From NCBI GenBank assembly GCA_018814045.1, contig JAHJAR010000293.1, positions 1-64,000 of the forward strand: a stretch of 64,000 bases of DNA, read 5' to 3'. The notes under the pieces are model-generated. The model did not search any database. It was not told where the DNA came from and was given only the letters and a program-made list of their open reading frames with translations. Source of the stretch: Planctomycetota bacterium (GTDB lineage: Bacteria > Planctomycetota > Phycisphaerae > UBA1845 > Fen-1342). The translations under genes and the position numbers were made by a program. Positions 55,109 to 64,000 of this stretch are shown one piece after another. Positions within the stretch are counted from its first letter, which is position 1. Every line of letters begins with the position of its first letter.

Positions 55109-56020
55109 TCACCGGCGTCGTCCGCCTCCCGCGCGCCCCTGACGCCGACTCAGATAGCCGCAGAGGACGACATCCACCGGATCACGCGTATTCACGGGTA
55201 CATAGTCCGCCTGACGCTTGAGGCAGGCCGCCCGCACGCGGCCGCTGAAGCGCTGCACCGCCGCGCGATAGCTGCGCCGCAATGACTGTGGATCGGCCAG
55301 CAGGCGCGCGTCGTCCTCCAACCCCTCGAACAGCACGTTCTCGGCAAAAGGGAGGTTCCATTCGTGATCGTCCAGCACATGCAGAACGATCAGCTCGTGG
55401 CCAACGGAGCAGATGTGCTCGAGCCCGGCGACCACCTCGTTCACATCCGCCAACAGATCCGAAATCACCACCACCAGCGACCGTTCGGGCAGTTCCTCCG
55501 CCAAGCGGTCGAACAGCATCTTGACGAGCGTCTGCCCCGCGGGGTGGGCTGACTCCAACAACGTGAGCACGTTCGCCAACTGCGTGCGCCCGGTGCGGCA
55601 GCCCAGCCTGGCGCGCACATCGCTGTCGAAGGTCAACAGCCCGATCGCGTCCTGCTGCTCGATCACCAGGTAGGCCAGGCTCGCGGCGAGCACGGCGGCA
55701 TAGTCGAACTTGCTCAACGGGCCGCTGCCGTAAGCCATGGATCGGCTGGCGTCCAGCAAGAGGTGGCAACGCAGGTTGGTCTCGGCCTGGTATTGCTTGA
55801 TGTAGAAGCGGTCCTGGCGCCCAAACAGCCGCCAATCGATGTGCCGCGGGTCGTCTCCCGAGACGTACGGGCGGTGCTCGGCGAACTCGACGCTGTGCCC
55901 GCGGTAGGCGCTGCGGTGCATCCCCGCCAGCGTTCCGGCGACCGCGCCGCGCGCGCGCAATTCCAACCCGCGCAGCCGCGCGATTGTCTCCGGCCTCAGG
56001 TACTTCTTTGCTGCCGCCAT
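55109..56020 (-). CDS. DUF58 protein (VWA-like partner of MoxR)
   Basis: 303 residues with the DUF58 pattern: EHRPYVSGDDPRHIDWRLFG, RQDRFYIKQYQAETNLRCHL and LLLDASRSMAYGSGPLSKFD (a MIDAS-like D-x-S-x-S), then LVVVISDLLADV. DUF58 proteins nearly always follow a MoxR gene and are thought to bind metal ions and be activated by the ATPase. The following gene overlaps its stop. The start at 56020 has TTAGGCG upstream. It is separated from the MoxR gene by a 145-base gap that contains a copy of repeat R1. Confidence 0.92.
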   Translation of the reverse strand: MAAAKKYLRPETIARLRGLELRARGAVAGTLAGMHRSAYRGHSVEFAEHRPYVSGDDPRHIDWRLFGRQDRFYIKQYQAETNLRCHLLLDASRSMAYGSGPLSKFDYAAVLAASLAYLVIEQQDAIGLLTFDSDVRARLGCRTGRTQLANVLTLLESAHPAGQTLVKMLFDRLAEELPERSLVVVISDLLADVNEVVAGLEHICSVGHELIVLHVLDDHEWNLPFAENVLFEGLEDDARLLADPQSLRRSYRAAVQRFSGRVRAACLKRQADYVPVNTRDPVDVVLCGYLSRRQGRAGGGRRR

Positions 56021-56060
56021 CGCCTAACCACTCGTCAATCAAGGCGACTGATGGTAATCC

Positions 56061-56138
56061 GAGCCGCGACCGTGAGGGAGCGGTTGCCGGCAATGGCGAG
56101 CGGTTCTCGACCCAACCGCTTCCTCACGGTCGCGGCTC
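56061..56138. repeat. Complete hairpin repeat R1 between moxR and the DUF58 gene
   Basis: Left arm GAGCCGCGACCGTGAGGGAG continuing CGGTTG (56061-56086), right arm CAACCGCTTCCTCACGGTCG continuing CGGCTC (56113-56138). The arms are inverted over about 26 bases with one mismatch and flank a 26-base centre. The same element occurs at 30118-30335, with parts at 9340 and 35291. It occupies the only non-coding gap between moxR and its partner. Confidence 0.8.
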
Positions 56139-56165
56139 GGAAGGACGTCGCGCTTGGGAAACACC

Positions 56166-57293
<1,128 letters not shown>

Positions 57294-57353
57294 CACATAC
57301 TCCGTCAGGAACCTGCTGTGCCACCACGCGGCGGCGCTGCTGTTCGTCTTACA

Positions 57354-58511
57354 TCAACGCTGCATGATCGGCAGATGCTTATAGGGCAGTTGCAGGATCA
57401 CCAGCGCTACAGCCGTGCCGTAAGCCGAGCCCACATAGTCGCCGTCCCACGAGCCGTCGCCGTTCTGTTGCCGCACAAGTGCCTTGTACATTTCCGGGCA
57501 ATAGTCCTGCCACTTTTCCTCCCCCGCCAGGTACATCACCTGCGCCATGTACAGGTGGGCATAGAAGTAATGCCCCGCGGCGTCAATCCCGCCCAACCGC
57601 CCCGGCCGCAGCCGCTGTTCGACATACGCAAGTGCCTTGCGCGCCAACGGGTCGTCGTATCGCCCCGCGTTGAACCAGCACGCCACCGCCGCCGCGGTCA
57701 ACGGTGGCCGACTCCCACGCAAGTCACTGATGCGATAGCGAATGCCGCCATCCTGGTTGGCCGAGCGTTCCAGATAGCCCATGGCGTTGTCGATCGCGCG
57801 CTTCGGAACGGCGATGCCGGCGTTGCGGCAGGCCCGCAGCCCCTGCACCTGCGTGACCGTGACTGAACCCTCGTCGGTGGCCGCATCGGGCGTGTAGAAC
57901 CAGCCGCCCGCCGCACTCTGACTGCGGGCCGTAAGCTCGACCCCGCGCTGTAGGACCTGCCTGATCTCCGCCTGGCGCTGGGCGTTTTCTTCCATGCCGT
58001 AGCATTGGGCTAAGAACAGCAGCGCGAAGCCGTGGCCGTGCATGCAGTGGCCCTCCTCTTCGAGCTGTGCGATCAGCCCATCACGGCGGGCGCTCTTCAG
58101 CAGATAGGTCACCGCCCCACTGACGTTGCGGGCGTATGGTCCTTGCGTCGGCGTGTTCCCCGCGGCCAGCAGGGCCAATCCCGCCAGCGAGGTCATCGCC
58201 ACCGGATACTTGCCCGAAGACCCATCCGTACGCCAACTGCCGTCGCGGTTCTGCGTTGCGGCCAAGAACGCCAGCCCCTTGCGGATGGCCTCGCGCGCGG
58301 CGGGTGTCAGTTCAGGTGGATCACTCCCCGGGACATCGGGCAGGCGGGCGGTCTCGGTATCGTCGGCGGCTGCCTGGGGCAGTGTGGCACTCCAGGCCGC
58401 GGCCGAACCAGGGCCGCCCGGCGGGATGTGGCCGGCAAGGAACACGAGCAGCAGCACGCCGGCTCTGCACTTGTCCACCTGCCGACGTGCCCAGGATCCG
58501 TTTGCTCTCAC
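57354..58511 (-). CDS. Secreted squalene-cyclase-fold (prenyltransferase-like) repeat protein
   Basis: 385 residues beginning with a GTG that overlaps the preceding stop as GTGA; a signal peptide follows (VLLLVFLAGHIPPGG). The body is an alpha/alpha toroid with QW-like repeats: FLAATQNRDGSW, SANQDGGIRY, LVRQQNGDGSWDGDY. Such folds occur in squalene-hopene cyclases, prenyltransferases and in the thioester proteins. The DxDD motif of true cyclases is not visible. It therefore is more likely a binding protein than a cyclase. It is annotated generally as a prenyltransferase/squalene oxidase repeat protein. The substrate is unknown. Confidence 0.85.
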   Translation of the reverse strand: MRANGSWARRQVDKCRAGVLLLVFLAGHIPPGGPGSAAAWSATLPQAAADDTETARLPDVPGSDPPELTPAAREAIRKGLAFLAATQNRDGSWRTDGSSGKYPVAMTSLAGLALLAAGNTPTQGPYARNVSGAVTYLLKSARRDGLIAQLEEEGHCMHGHGFALLFLAQCYGMEENAQRQAEIRQVLQRGVELTARSQSAAGGWFYTPDAATDEGSVTVTQVQGLRACRNAGIAVPKRAIDNAMGYLERSANQDGGIRYRISDLRGSRPPLTAAAVACWFNAGRYDDPLARKALAYVEQRLRPGRLGGIDAAGHYFYAHLYMAQVMYLAGEEKWQDYCPEMYKALVRQQNGDGSWDGDYVGSAYGTAVALVILQLPYKHLPIMQR

Positions 58512-61500
58512 GGGCTGCGACCCAAAGGGGAGTTACCGAACGCGACGACGGTTCCGGCCGCCTGCACGATCATTCTAGTGGGCGTGGCCAGCATGTACAC
58601 GCCGCCGTCGCCGCGGCCGGCAAAGTGCCGTCCGATGGCGATGCGTCCGGCCGAGCGCCCGCTGTCCTTCTCCACCAGTTCGATCGCGAGTGATTGCAGG
58701 TCCAGTTCGCCACCGCGGACCTCGGTGGCACCAAGCAGCAACGCCGGGATGTACGTCGCGTGCGCTGCGAGTTGACTGGAGTTCAACGGCACCAGTGTCG
58801 GCAGCGTGCGTGACCAGAGCCGTCGTCCGCCCTCCAGTTCAAATGCCGTCAGCCCCACGACCTGCCCGGCCTCTTCGGCCTGCTCGCCCCGGTCACGCGT
58901 CGCCACGAGCAACCGGCCCCCGTCCGCTACCAAGGCCGTGATCTCCGGCAGGTCACCCAAACCCGCCGTGAACACGTCACCTCCCTGGCGCGCGTCCAGC
59001 AGATCCCACGCCGTCCCAGCGCGCTGGCGGCAGGCGAACCAGCCGCGCTCCGGCAACGCAAACCAGCCGTTGCAGCCCCGGTATGGCCGGCGCCAGAGTT
59101 CCACAAACGTTCGCGCATCCAGAGCGCTCAACGTCTCGTCCGTGAACACGAGGATCACATCCCCCAGGACACGCATAGCTTCCGGCACACCCGGCGGCGG
59201 CGCGGGCTGGCGCAGGCACTCGCCAAACACCGCATCGAACGCCGCCACCTCGTAGTCACGTCCAACCACCACGAGCACATCGTCAGCCAGCTCGAGCTGT
59301 TCAATCTGCGTACCGGCCAGTTCATGGCGCCACAACACGCTGCCGTCGAGCCAGTCAAGGCAGACCACCTCGCCCCGTTTGGGCGCCAGGTATACGCCCG
59401 CCGGGCCGGCAAGGACCCGTTGGGCGAAATGTGCCGACAGCATCGTCCACTCCGGCACCGCGAATTCCCAAAGACGCTTGCCGCCCTGCCGCTCGGGCCC
59501 CAGCCCAACGCACACCACGCCACCGCGGACAGGAACCACCGCGAGGTGGCCATGGATGACAGCCGGCCAGGGAGTCGGCGGCACCGGCTGCCAGCCGGCC
59601 TGACGCCCATAGAGGTACTCGTCTACTGCGGACTGCGCCGTCTGCGCGCGCGCCACTTCGCCCGTCAGTGAATCGGCACACCGTCGCAAGGGGGTGTTGG
59701 TGATCGTATTGTACAGCCACAGCTCACGCGTGCCATGGTTGTGCAGCAGCACCCACGGACGCATCGCCGCTGTCGGGCGGATTTGGTCTACAACCAGCTC
59801 CGCCGCGGGGATGTGCCAGCGCCGACCGCAGTCCGGTCCAAACGGCACGCGCTGCGCCTGTGTGAGCTTCCTGAGCGCGCCGTCGATACGCCGCACACGG
59901 GTGCTCTCGCGTTCCGCCGCCGCGGGCGACTCCGCCTTGCCCAGCGTCTCCCACACCTCCCGATCAGCGCGGGCCTCGGGCAGCATGCCCAGTGCCACGT
60001 GCGTTTCCCAACGATTCAGGTGCAGTTCCCGGCGCAGCGTTTCCGGTTGCAACGCCGATGTCGTTTCGCCCGCATCGGGCAGCCACGCGACCCCCAACTC
60101 CGGTGGCGGCTGTTGCAGTGTAAGGGCCACATCGACCGCCAACGTCTGCGGTCGCTGTCCCAGGGCCATCCGTACCCGCCGCAGCAGCGCAACCGCCGCC
60201 TTCGTCGCCGCGGCATCCTCGGTGAGCTTTCGCATGAACCCTTCCGCTTGCGTGTCCGCTACACGCGGCAGGCAATCCCGCACGCGCGCCGCGGCCTGCA
60301 CCCACGCCGCGGTGCGACAGCTCTCGTCCGCACTCCTCGGCCAGGGGCTATCGTCGCGCCCTGCGTGTGGTTGTGACACCTGTGCGGCGCCCAGGTCGTG
60401 ACCAAGCAACACACTGCGATACTCGTCCAGAGCCGCATCCCAGCGTCCGGCGTTCTCAAGCAGGTGTCCCGCCAACAAGGCCACGCGGGCCCGGTCCGTC
60501 TCTGACGTGGCCAACCCCGCGGCCGCGCTCAGCCGCGCCATTTGCTCGGCGACGTCTGACCCGGCCTGTGCCAAACCAGTCAGGATGTCCAACCGCAGCC
60601 GATCACGTTCCGTGGCCAACGTCTCGTCGGTCGTCTCCAGAGCCTCCAGCCGGGCCAGCGCTGCCGGGCAGGCCCCCTCCAACGCGTCAATCCACGCCAG
60701 CGCCAATCCGGATCGCGCATCGTCGCCCTGATTGGCCGCGCGTTGCTGGCACTGGTTCCGCGTGGCCGGCGCATCGGGGTACTTGACGATGCGGTTCGGT
60801 GAGACACCGAACAGCGCTGCGGGCGACACCACGAGATTCGCCGCATTGGCCGGCACCCGCCGCCCCGCCTCACTCCACTGATCGGTCACGATCTTCCCGG
60901 TCCGCCCCGCGAGCGCCACGATTCCATCGCGGGTGGGGACGTACACGCGCTGACCGCGAATCACCGGCCGGCCGGTTACATTCAGCGGTGCGCAGCGCCA
61001 GCGCACAGTCTGGCCGTCGCCCAGGTCAACGCAGGTCAGCCGCTCCCCGCAAAGCACCAACCCGGCCTCCACAACGCCCACCATGAAGCGGTCTGACTTC
61101 CGCGGCACACGCCAGCGTTCCCGCCCGTTGAAGCGATCCAGTGCGAGGATCTCTTGCGAGTCGCGCGGGGCAACGATCAGCAGATCCTCCGCAATCACGG
61201 GCCGCCCCACGAAGCCCCCTCCCGCCACCGACTGCGGCATCAGCCAACCCGCCATCACGTGTTGGGCCAGCGAACTTGGATAGACCGACGCCCAACGCCA
61301 GGCGCCTGTGTCCCAGCCGCCTGATCCGGTGCCGTCACCCGACTCTCCGGCTGGCGGCTCACCCCCCGCGGCTGCGGCACGCCTCCGCTCGGCTGACGCG
61401 ACCGCGGCCAGCAAGCGGTTCAAACGCAGCGCCGCCACCACGCCATTCCCCGTGCAGACATACACGCTGGCGTTGTCGGCGGCCAGCAGACAGCAGCCCC

Positions 61501-62980
61501 CGGCCGGCGGGAAATGCGTCGGCGGGCCCACGATCGGAACTTCCAGCACCAGACGACCGTCGGCCGGCGCGAGCACGCCCAGACGCAGATCTTCGCCGCG
61601 CTGTAACGCCGCCATCAGGTACCCGCCGGCTGCAACCGGGCAATCCTGAAACGCCACGCCGCGCAGGTTGCCGGCCACACTCTCGCCCGTTCGCCACGCC
61701 AGACGCCCATTCTGCAGCTCGCGCGCGACCAGCGCGTTCGGCAGCACCGGCGCGGCGGCTTGCCCTGCACGTCGCGCCGCTGGCAGGCGTCCCAACTCGG
61801 GCCGTACCAGCGGTTCAATCGTGTACACCAGCCCGAACGCCGCGGATACGGAATGCGCCGAGACGTCCGCCAGCAACCGGTCAACATCGTCCGGAACGAA
61901 CCAGCCGACTTCGGTCGCGCCGGACTGCTGTGCCTGCTGTGCCAACGCGATGATCTCGTCCATGCTTTGCGCGGCCAGTTCGCGCACGTGCCAGCGCGGA
62001 GTCAGTGTCAGTTCATCGAAGGCCCAGACAGTCCCGCGCAAGCGCACGGCGAGCACGCCATCCGCCACCACTGGCTCGTGCAGGGGCTGGAGGCGCAGTT
62101 GGGTCGCGGCCTCCGCGATCGTCGCGTCATCCGGGACGTGTCCGGCCCGTACCGTCGGTGATATCTGCCGGATCCACGCGTCTCCGCTGCCCAGGAGCGG
62201 GTCGAAACGGGCGGGCGCCGACGCCCCTTCACCCGGGAGGGCGTGTTCCCGGTGACGTCGGGCCTCGAACCACTGCCGCAACAGCGCGACGCGCCCCGTC
62301 CAGTCCCCCTGGCCAGGCTCGGCGCTCTGGCGCTCAAGCTCGCCCAGCACGCGTTCGGCGACCCGCCAAGCCCCGGCCTCGGTCAAGGCCACGAGTTCCT
62401 GTGCACGCCGCTCACGACTGGGAGCAACACCCGCCGCTGACAACTCGTTAATGGCCTCGATTGCTTCGCCGTAGTCGCCACGATCGATCAGGTGCGCGAC
62501 GAGCTCGGCTCCGATCTCCGGCCAGATCGACGCCAGCCTGTAGACACGGAACAGCTCCCCCAAGGCCACGAGGTCACCGCTGCGGGCGGCGCCCCGGAAC
62601 CGCTCCCTAACCTCAGCGTCATACAACTGGCGGTAGAACTCGATTCCGTCGGGCGGGAATTGCCCGAGCAAGCGGGCTGCCTGACGCTGCAGCGGGTAGT
62701 ACGTACGGCTGGCCGGCGCCAACACCAACCCACTTGGCAACTGCGTGATCTGCTCGATCAAACGGATGGCCAGTTGGTAGTCGCCCGACCCCAACGCCTG
62801 TTCCGTACGACCGGCCAGCAGCAGCCCGTCGTTGCTCAACGGCAGCGTCGCAGCAACCGATTCTCGCGCGGCCGCCGCCGGCGCTTGAGCAGTCACCGCT
62901 GGCGTCCCCAACAAGAGAGTCGCCCCAACGAGCCCGTGGACGAAGTACGCGCCCCACCGGTCGATCGTCTTCGCCACCAT
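58508..62980 (-). CDS. Giant exported PQQ-type beta-propeller protein
   Basis: 1490 residues. ATG 62980 starts a plausible signal peptide (FVHGLVGATLLLGTPAVTA), while the frame is open to 63073. After a helical, TPR-like N-terminal part (residues 30-260, for example ALGSGDYQLAIRLIEQITQL), repeated four-stranded blades follow. Typical ones are VWAFDELTLTPRWHV, GRLAWRTGESVAG, YVPTRDGIVALAGRTGK, VVCLDWLDGSVLWRHEL, LSALDARTFVELWRR and GLTAFELEGGRRLWSR. They fit the PQQ/BamB-type propeller, in at least two propellers divided by a helical region (about 760-950). It probably acts outside the cytoplasm as a binding scaffold; no enzyme residues are visible. Confidence 0.82.
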   Translation of the reverse strand: MVAKTIDRWGAYFVHGLVGATLLLGTPAVTAQAPAAAARESVAATLPLSNDGLLLAGRTEQALGSGDYQLAIRLIEQITQLPSGLVLAPASRTYYPLQRQAARLLGQFPPDGIEFYRQLYDAEVRERFRGAARSGDLVALGELFRVYRLASIWPEIGAELVAHLIDRGDYGEAIEAINELSAAGVAPSRERRAQELVALTEAGAWRVAERVLGELERQSAEPGQGDWTGRVALLRQWFEARRHREHALPGEGASAPARFDPLLGSGDAWIRQISPTVRAGHVPDDATIAEAATQLRLQPLHEPVVADGVLAVRLRGTVWAFDELTLTPRWHVRELAAQSMDEIIALAQQAQQSGATEVGWFVPDDVDRLLADVSAHSVSAAFGLVYTIEPLVRPELGRLPAARRAGQAAAPVLPNALVARELQNGRLAWRTGESVAGNLRGVAFQDCPVAAGGYLMAALQRGEDLRLGVLAPADGRLVLEVPIVGPPTHFPPAGGCCLLAADNASVYVCTGNGVVAALRLNRLLAAVASAERRRAAAAGGEPPAGESGDGTGSGGWDTGAWRWASVYPSSLAQHVMAGWLMPQSVAGGGFVGRPVIAEDLLIVAPRDSQEILALDRFNGRERWRVPRKSDRFMVGVVEAGLVLCGERLTCVDLGDGQTVRWRCAPLNVTGRPVIRGQRVYVPTRDGIVALAGRTGKIVTDQWSEAGRRVPANAANLVVSPAALFGVSPNRIVKYPDAPATRNQCQQRAANQGDDARSGLALAWIDALEGACPAALARLEALETTDETLATERDRLRLDILTGLAQAGSDVAEQMARLSAAAGLATSETDRARVALLAGHLLENAGRWDAALDEYRSVLLGHDLGAAQVSQPHAGRDDSPWPRSADESCRTAAWVQAAARVRDCLPRVADTQAEGFMRKLTEDAAATKAAVALLRRVRMALGQRPQTLAVDVALTLQQPPPELGVAWLPDAGETTSALQPETLRRELHLNRWETHVALGMLPEARADREVWETLGKAESPAAAERESTRVRRIDGALRKLTQAQRVPFGPDCGRRWHIPAAELVVDQIRPTAAMRPWVLLHNHGTRELWLYNTITNTPLRRCADSLTGEVARAQTAQSAVDEYLYGRQAGWQPVPPTPWPAVIHGHLAVVPVRGGVVCVGLGPERQGGKRLWEFAVPEWTMLSAHFAQRVLAGPAGVYLAPKRGEVVCLDWLDGSVLWRHELAGTQIEQLELADDVLVVVGRDYEVAAFDAVFGECLRQPAPPPGVPEAMRVLGDVILVFTDETLSALDARTFVELWRRPYRGCNGWFALPERGWFACRQRAGTAWDLLDARQGGDVFTAGLGDLPEITALVADGGRLLVATRDRGEQAEEAGQVVGLTAFELEGGRRLWSRTLPTLVPLNSSQLAAHATYIPALLLGATEVRGGELDLQSLAIELVEKDSGRSAGRIAIGRHFAGRGDGGVYMLATPTRMIVQAAGTVVAFGNSPLGRSP

Positions 62981-63066
62981 GCTGACGCCGCCTTTCGCTG
63001 GCATCTCTGGCCGCTGACCGCTCATGAGCGTCGCAATCCGTGCCCACGCCGGGCGGGAGGCCAGGC

Positions 63067-64000
63067 TCACCAATCGATCTCGAACCCCAGGCCAGGCCGC
63101 TCCGTTGTGCGGAGGTTCCCGTTGCAGACGATGACCGCAGCGCGCGTCGGATCGCCCACCAGGTCGAGATAGCCATCGAGATCTGCGTATACAACGTTCG
63201 GGCGGGCGAGGGCGAAGTGCAAGCCCGCGGCAATCGCCAAGCCGGCTTCATCCATGCAGCTCACCATGGCCTCGAGACCTGCCGCCCGCGCGACTGAGTT
63301 GATGTGCATCGCCTCGGCGATCCCGCCAACCTTCATCAGTTTGATGTTCACCATGTCGACGAACTCGTTACGGGCAAGACGGAATGCGTCGCGAAGCGTC
63401 ATCAGGCTCTCGTCGGCCATCACGGGGATTGACACGGATCGTGTGACCTGCCCCAGTAGCTCGGGCTGTCCCTTGGGAGTGGGCTGCTCGAGCAGTTCGA
63501 GGTTCGCTGTGCGGGTGCTGTCGACAAACCGTCGCGCTTGCTCGACCGTGTAGCCTTGGTTTGCATCAAAACGGAACTCGATCTCTGGGCCAACCGCCTC
63601 GCGAACTTTGAGTACACGTGCGATGTCGCTCTCGACATCGCGGCCGCCCTTGATCTTCAGGCACTTGAAGCCCTCAGCAACCCAACGTTTCGCCGCCTCC
63701 ACCGTCTCGGTCTCCGGTAGGATGCCGATCGTGACGCTCGTGGGGATGCACTCGCGGTAGCCGCCAAGCAGCTTCCATAGCGGCAACCCGGCCACTTTGC
63801 CGACGATATCGAAGAGGGCCATGTCGGCCGCCGCACGAGCCGCGGGCTTCGTGGCGAGATCCCGCTCCAGAACCTCCAGAATCAGGGACCAGCGCAGAGG
63901 ATCGGCCCCGCGCAGCGCCGGCTCAATGATGTTCGCGATGGCTTCCACAACGGTCTCGGGCGTCTCGCCGGTGACAGGCAGGTCCGGCGCCGCGCAGCCA
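63067..64000 (-). CDS. Enolase-superfamily (mandelate racemase/dipeptide epimerase-like) enzyme, 5' end outside the window
   Basis: The frame is open to the right window edge; the visible part lacks only the N-terminal capping domain. It has the superfamily's base Lys motif (KCLKIKGG, K-x-K), the metal ligands in EFRFDANQGY, ELLEQPT and PVMADES, and the second Lys in IKLMKVGGIAEAM. The end runs AMVSCMDEAGLAIAAGLHFA. This layout matches the muconate-lactonizing and dipeptide-epimerase (L-Ala-D/L-Glu) group; the exact substrate cannot be read from this part. It is followed by the PQQ-propeller gene after 86 bases. Confidence 0.85.
   Translation of the reverse strand, partial: GCAAPDLPVTGETPETVVEAIANIIEPALRGADPLRWSLILEVLERDLATKPAARAAADMALFDIVGKVAGLPLWKLLGGYRECIPTSVTIGILPETETVEAAKRWVAEGFKCLKIKGGRDVESDIARVLKVREAVGPEIEFRFDANQGYTVEQARRFVDSTRTANLELLEQPTPKGQPELLGQVTRSVSIPVMADESLMTLRDAFRLARNEFVDMVNIKLMKVGGIAEAMHINSVARAAGLEAMVSCMDEAGLAIAAGLHFALARPNVVYADLDGYLDLVGDPTRAAVIVCNGNLRTTERPGLGFEIDW

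Noticed and set aside
57354-58511. True squalene-hopene cyclase
   Set aside because: Far shorter than the usual cyclase, exported, and no DxDD acid motif visible; only the repeat fold is supported.

Overview
The window is GC-rich, densely coded bacterial DNA that fits a planctomycete, most likely of the Phycisphaerae or a neighbouring class. The pointers are dockerin-like GD-N-DG-NGFDID repeats, a PEP-CTERM tail, a sigma factor/Ser-Thr kinase-WD40 gene pair, a TIGR03790-type protein, a MoxR-DUF58-BatA-VWA cluster with DUF4175-like and HtrA-like partners, and many very large secreted beta-propeller and beta-helix proteins. The assignment rests on protein families only; there is no rRNA here. 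The two tRNA genes (Ala-GGC, Phe-GAA) are canonical.

Region 1 (1-16 kb) is mixed. It holds the end of a malectin-like protein, a 1128-residue Asp-box (sortilin-like) propeller protein, a HAF-repeat/PEP-CTERM protein coupled to a frameshifted sialidase-like gene, msrA, a flagellin, a zinc-ribbon membrane protein, a DUF2007-like small protein, selB, a nitrilase-family amidohydrolase and a DUF1003 membrane protein. A gene graveyard at 15.2-15.9 kb holds an RHS fragment and a possible permease fragment. Region 2 (16-25.4 kb) is a minus-strand secretome block: a 1615-residue beta-helix/GH16/beta-helix protein, a dockerin-like protein, a C10 (streptopain-like) protease and a tail-fibre-like GVYG-repeat protein.

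Region 3 (25.6-38.3 kb) has a sigma factor followed by a transmembrane Ser/Thr kinase with WD40 repeats, an integrase remnant beside tandem hairpin repeats, tRNA-Ala, tRNA-Phe, tatC with an enlarged periplasmic loop, a lysine-degradation pair (lysine-ketoglutarate reductase and saccharopine dehydrogenase as separate genes), and lutABC for lactate oxidation.

Region 4 (40.3-64 kb) is one minus-strand run of 15 genes. An enolase-superfamily enzyme, a 1490-residue PQQ-propeller protein and a squalene-cyclase-fold protein come first. Then come MoxR ATPase, DUF58, BatA-like, VWA, a DUF4175-like membrane protein, a coiled-coil protein, a helical-repeat protein, an NPCBM protein, and three HtrA-like proteins. 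Most junctions are 4-nt ATGA/GTGA overlaps, so the products are probably translated together. The HtrA triplet is notable: the first has an intact His-Asp-Ser triad and a Tat-type signal, while the next two have lost all three catalytic residues. I read this as an envelope-stress or metal-dependent chaperone machine with one protease and two pseudoproteases.

Two families of dispersed hairpin repeats (called R1 and R2 here) sit between genes throughout the window, one of them inside the MoxR cluster.
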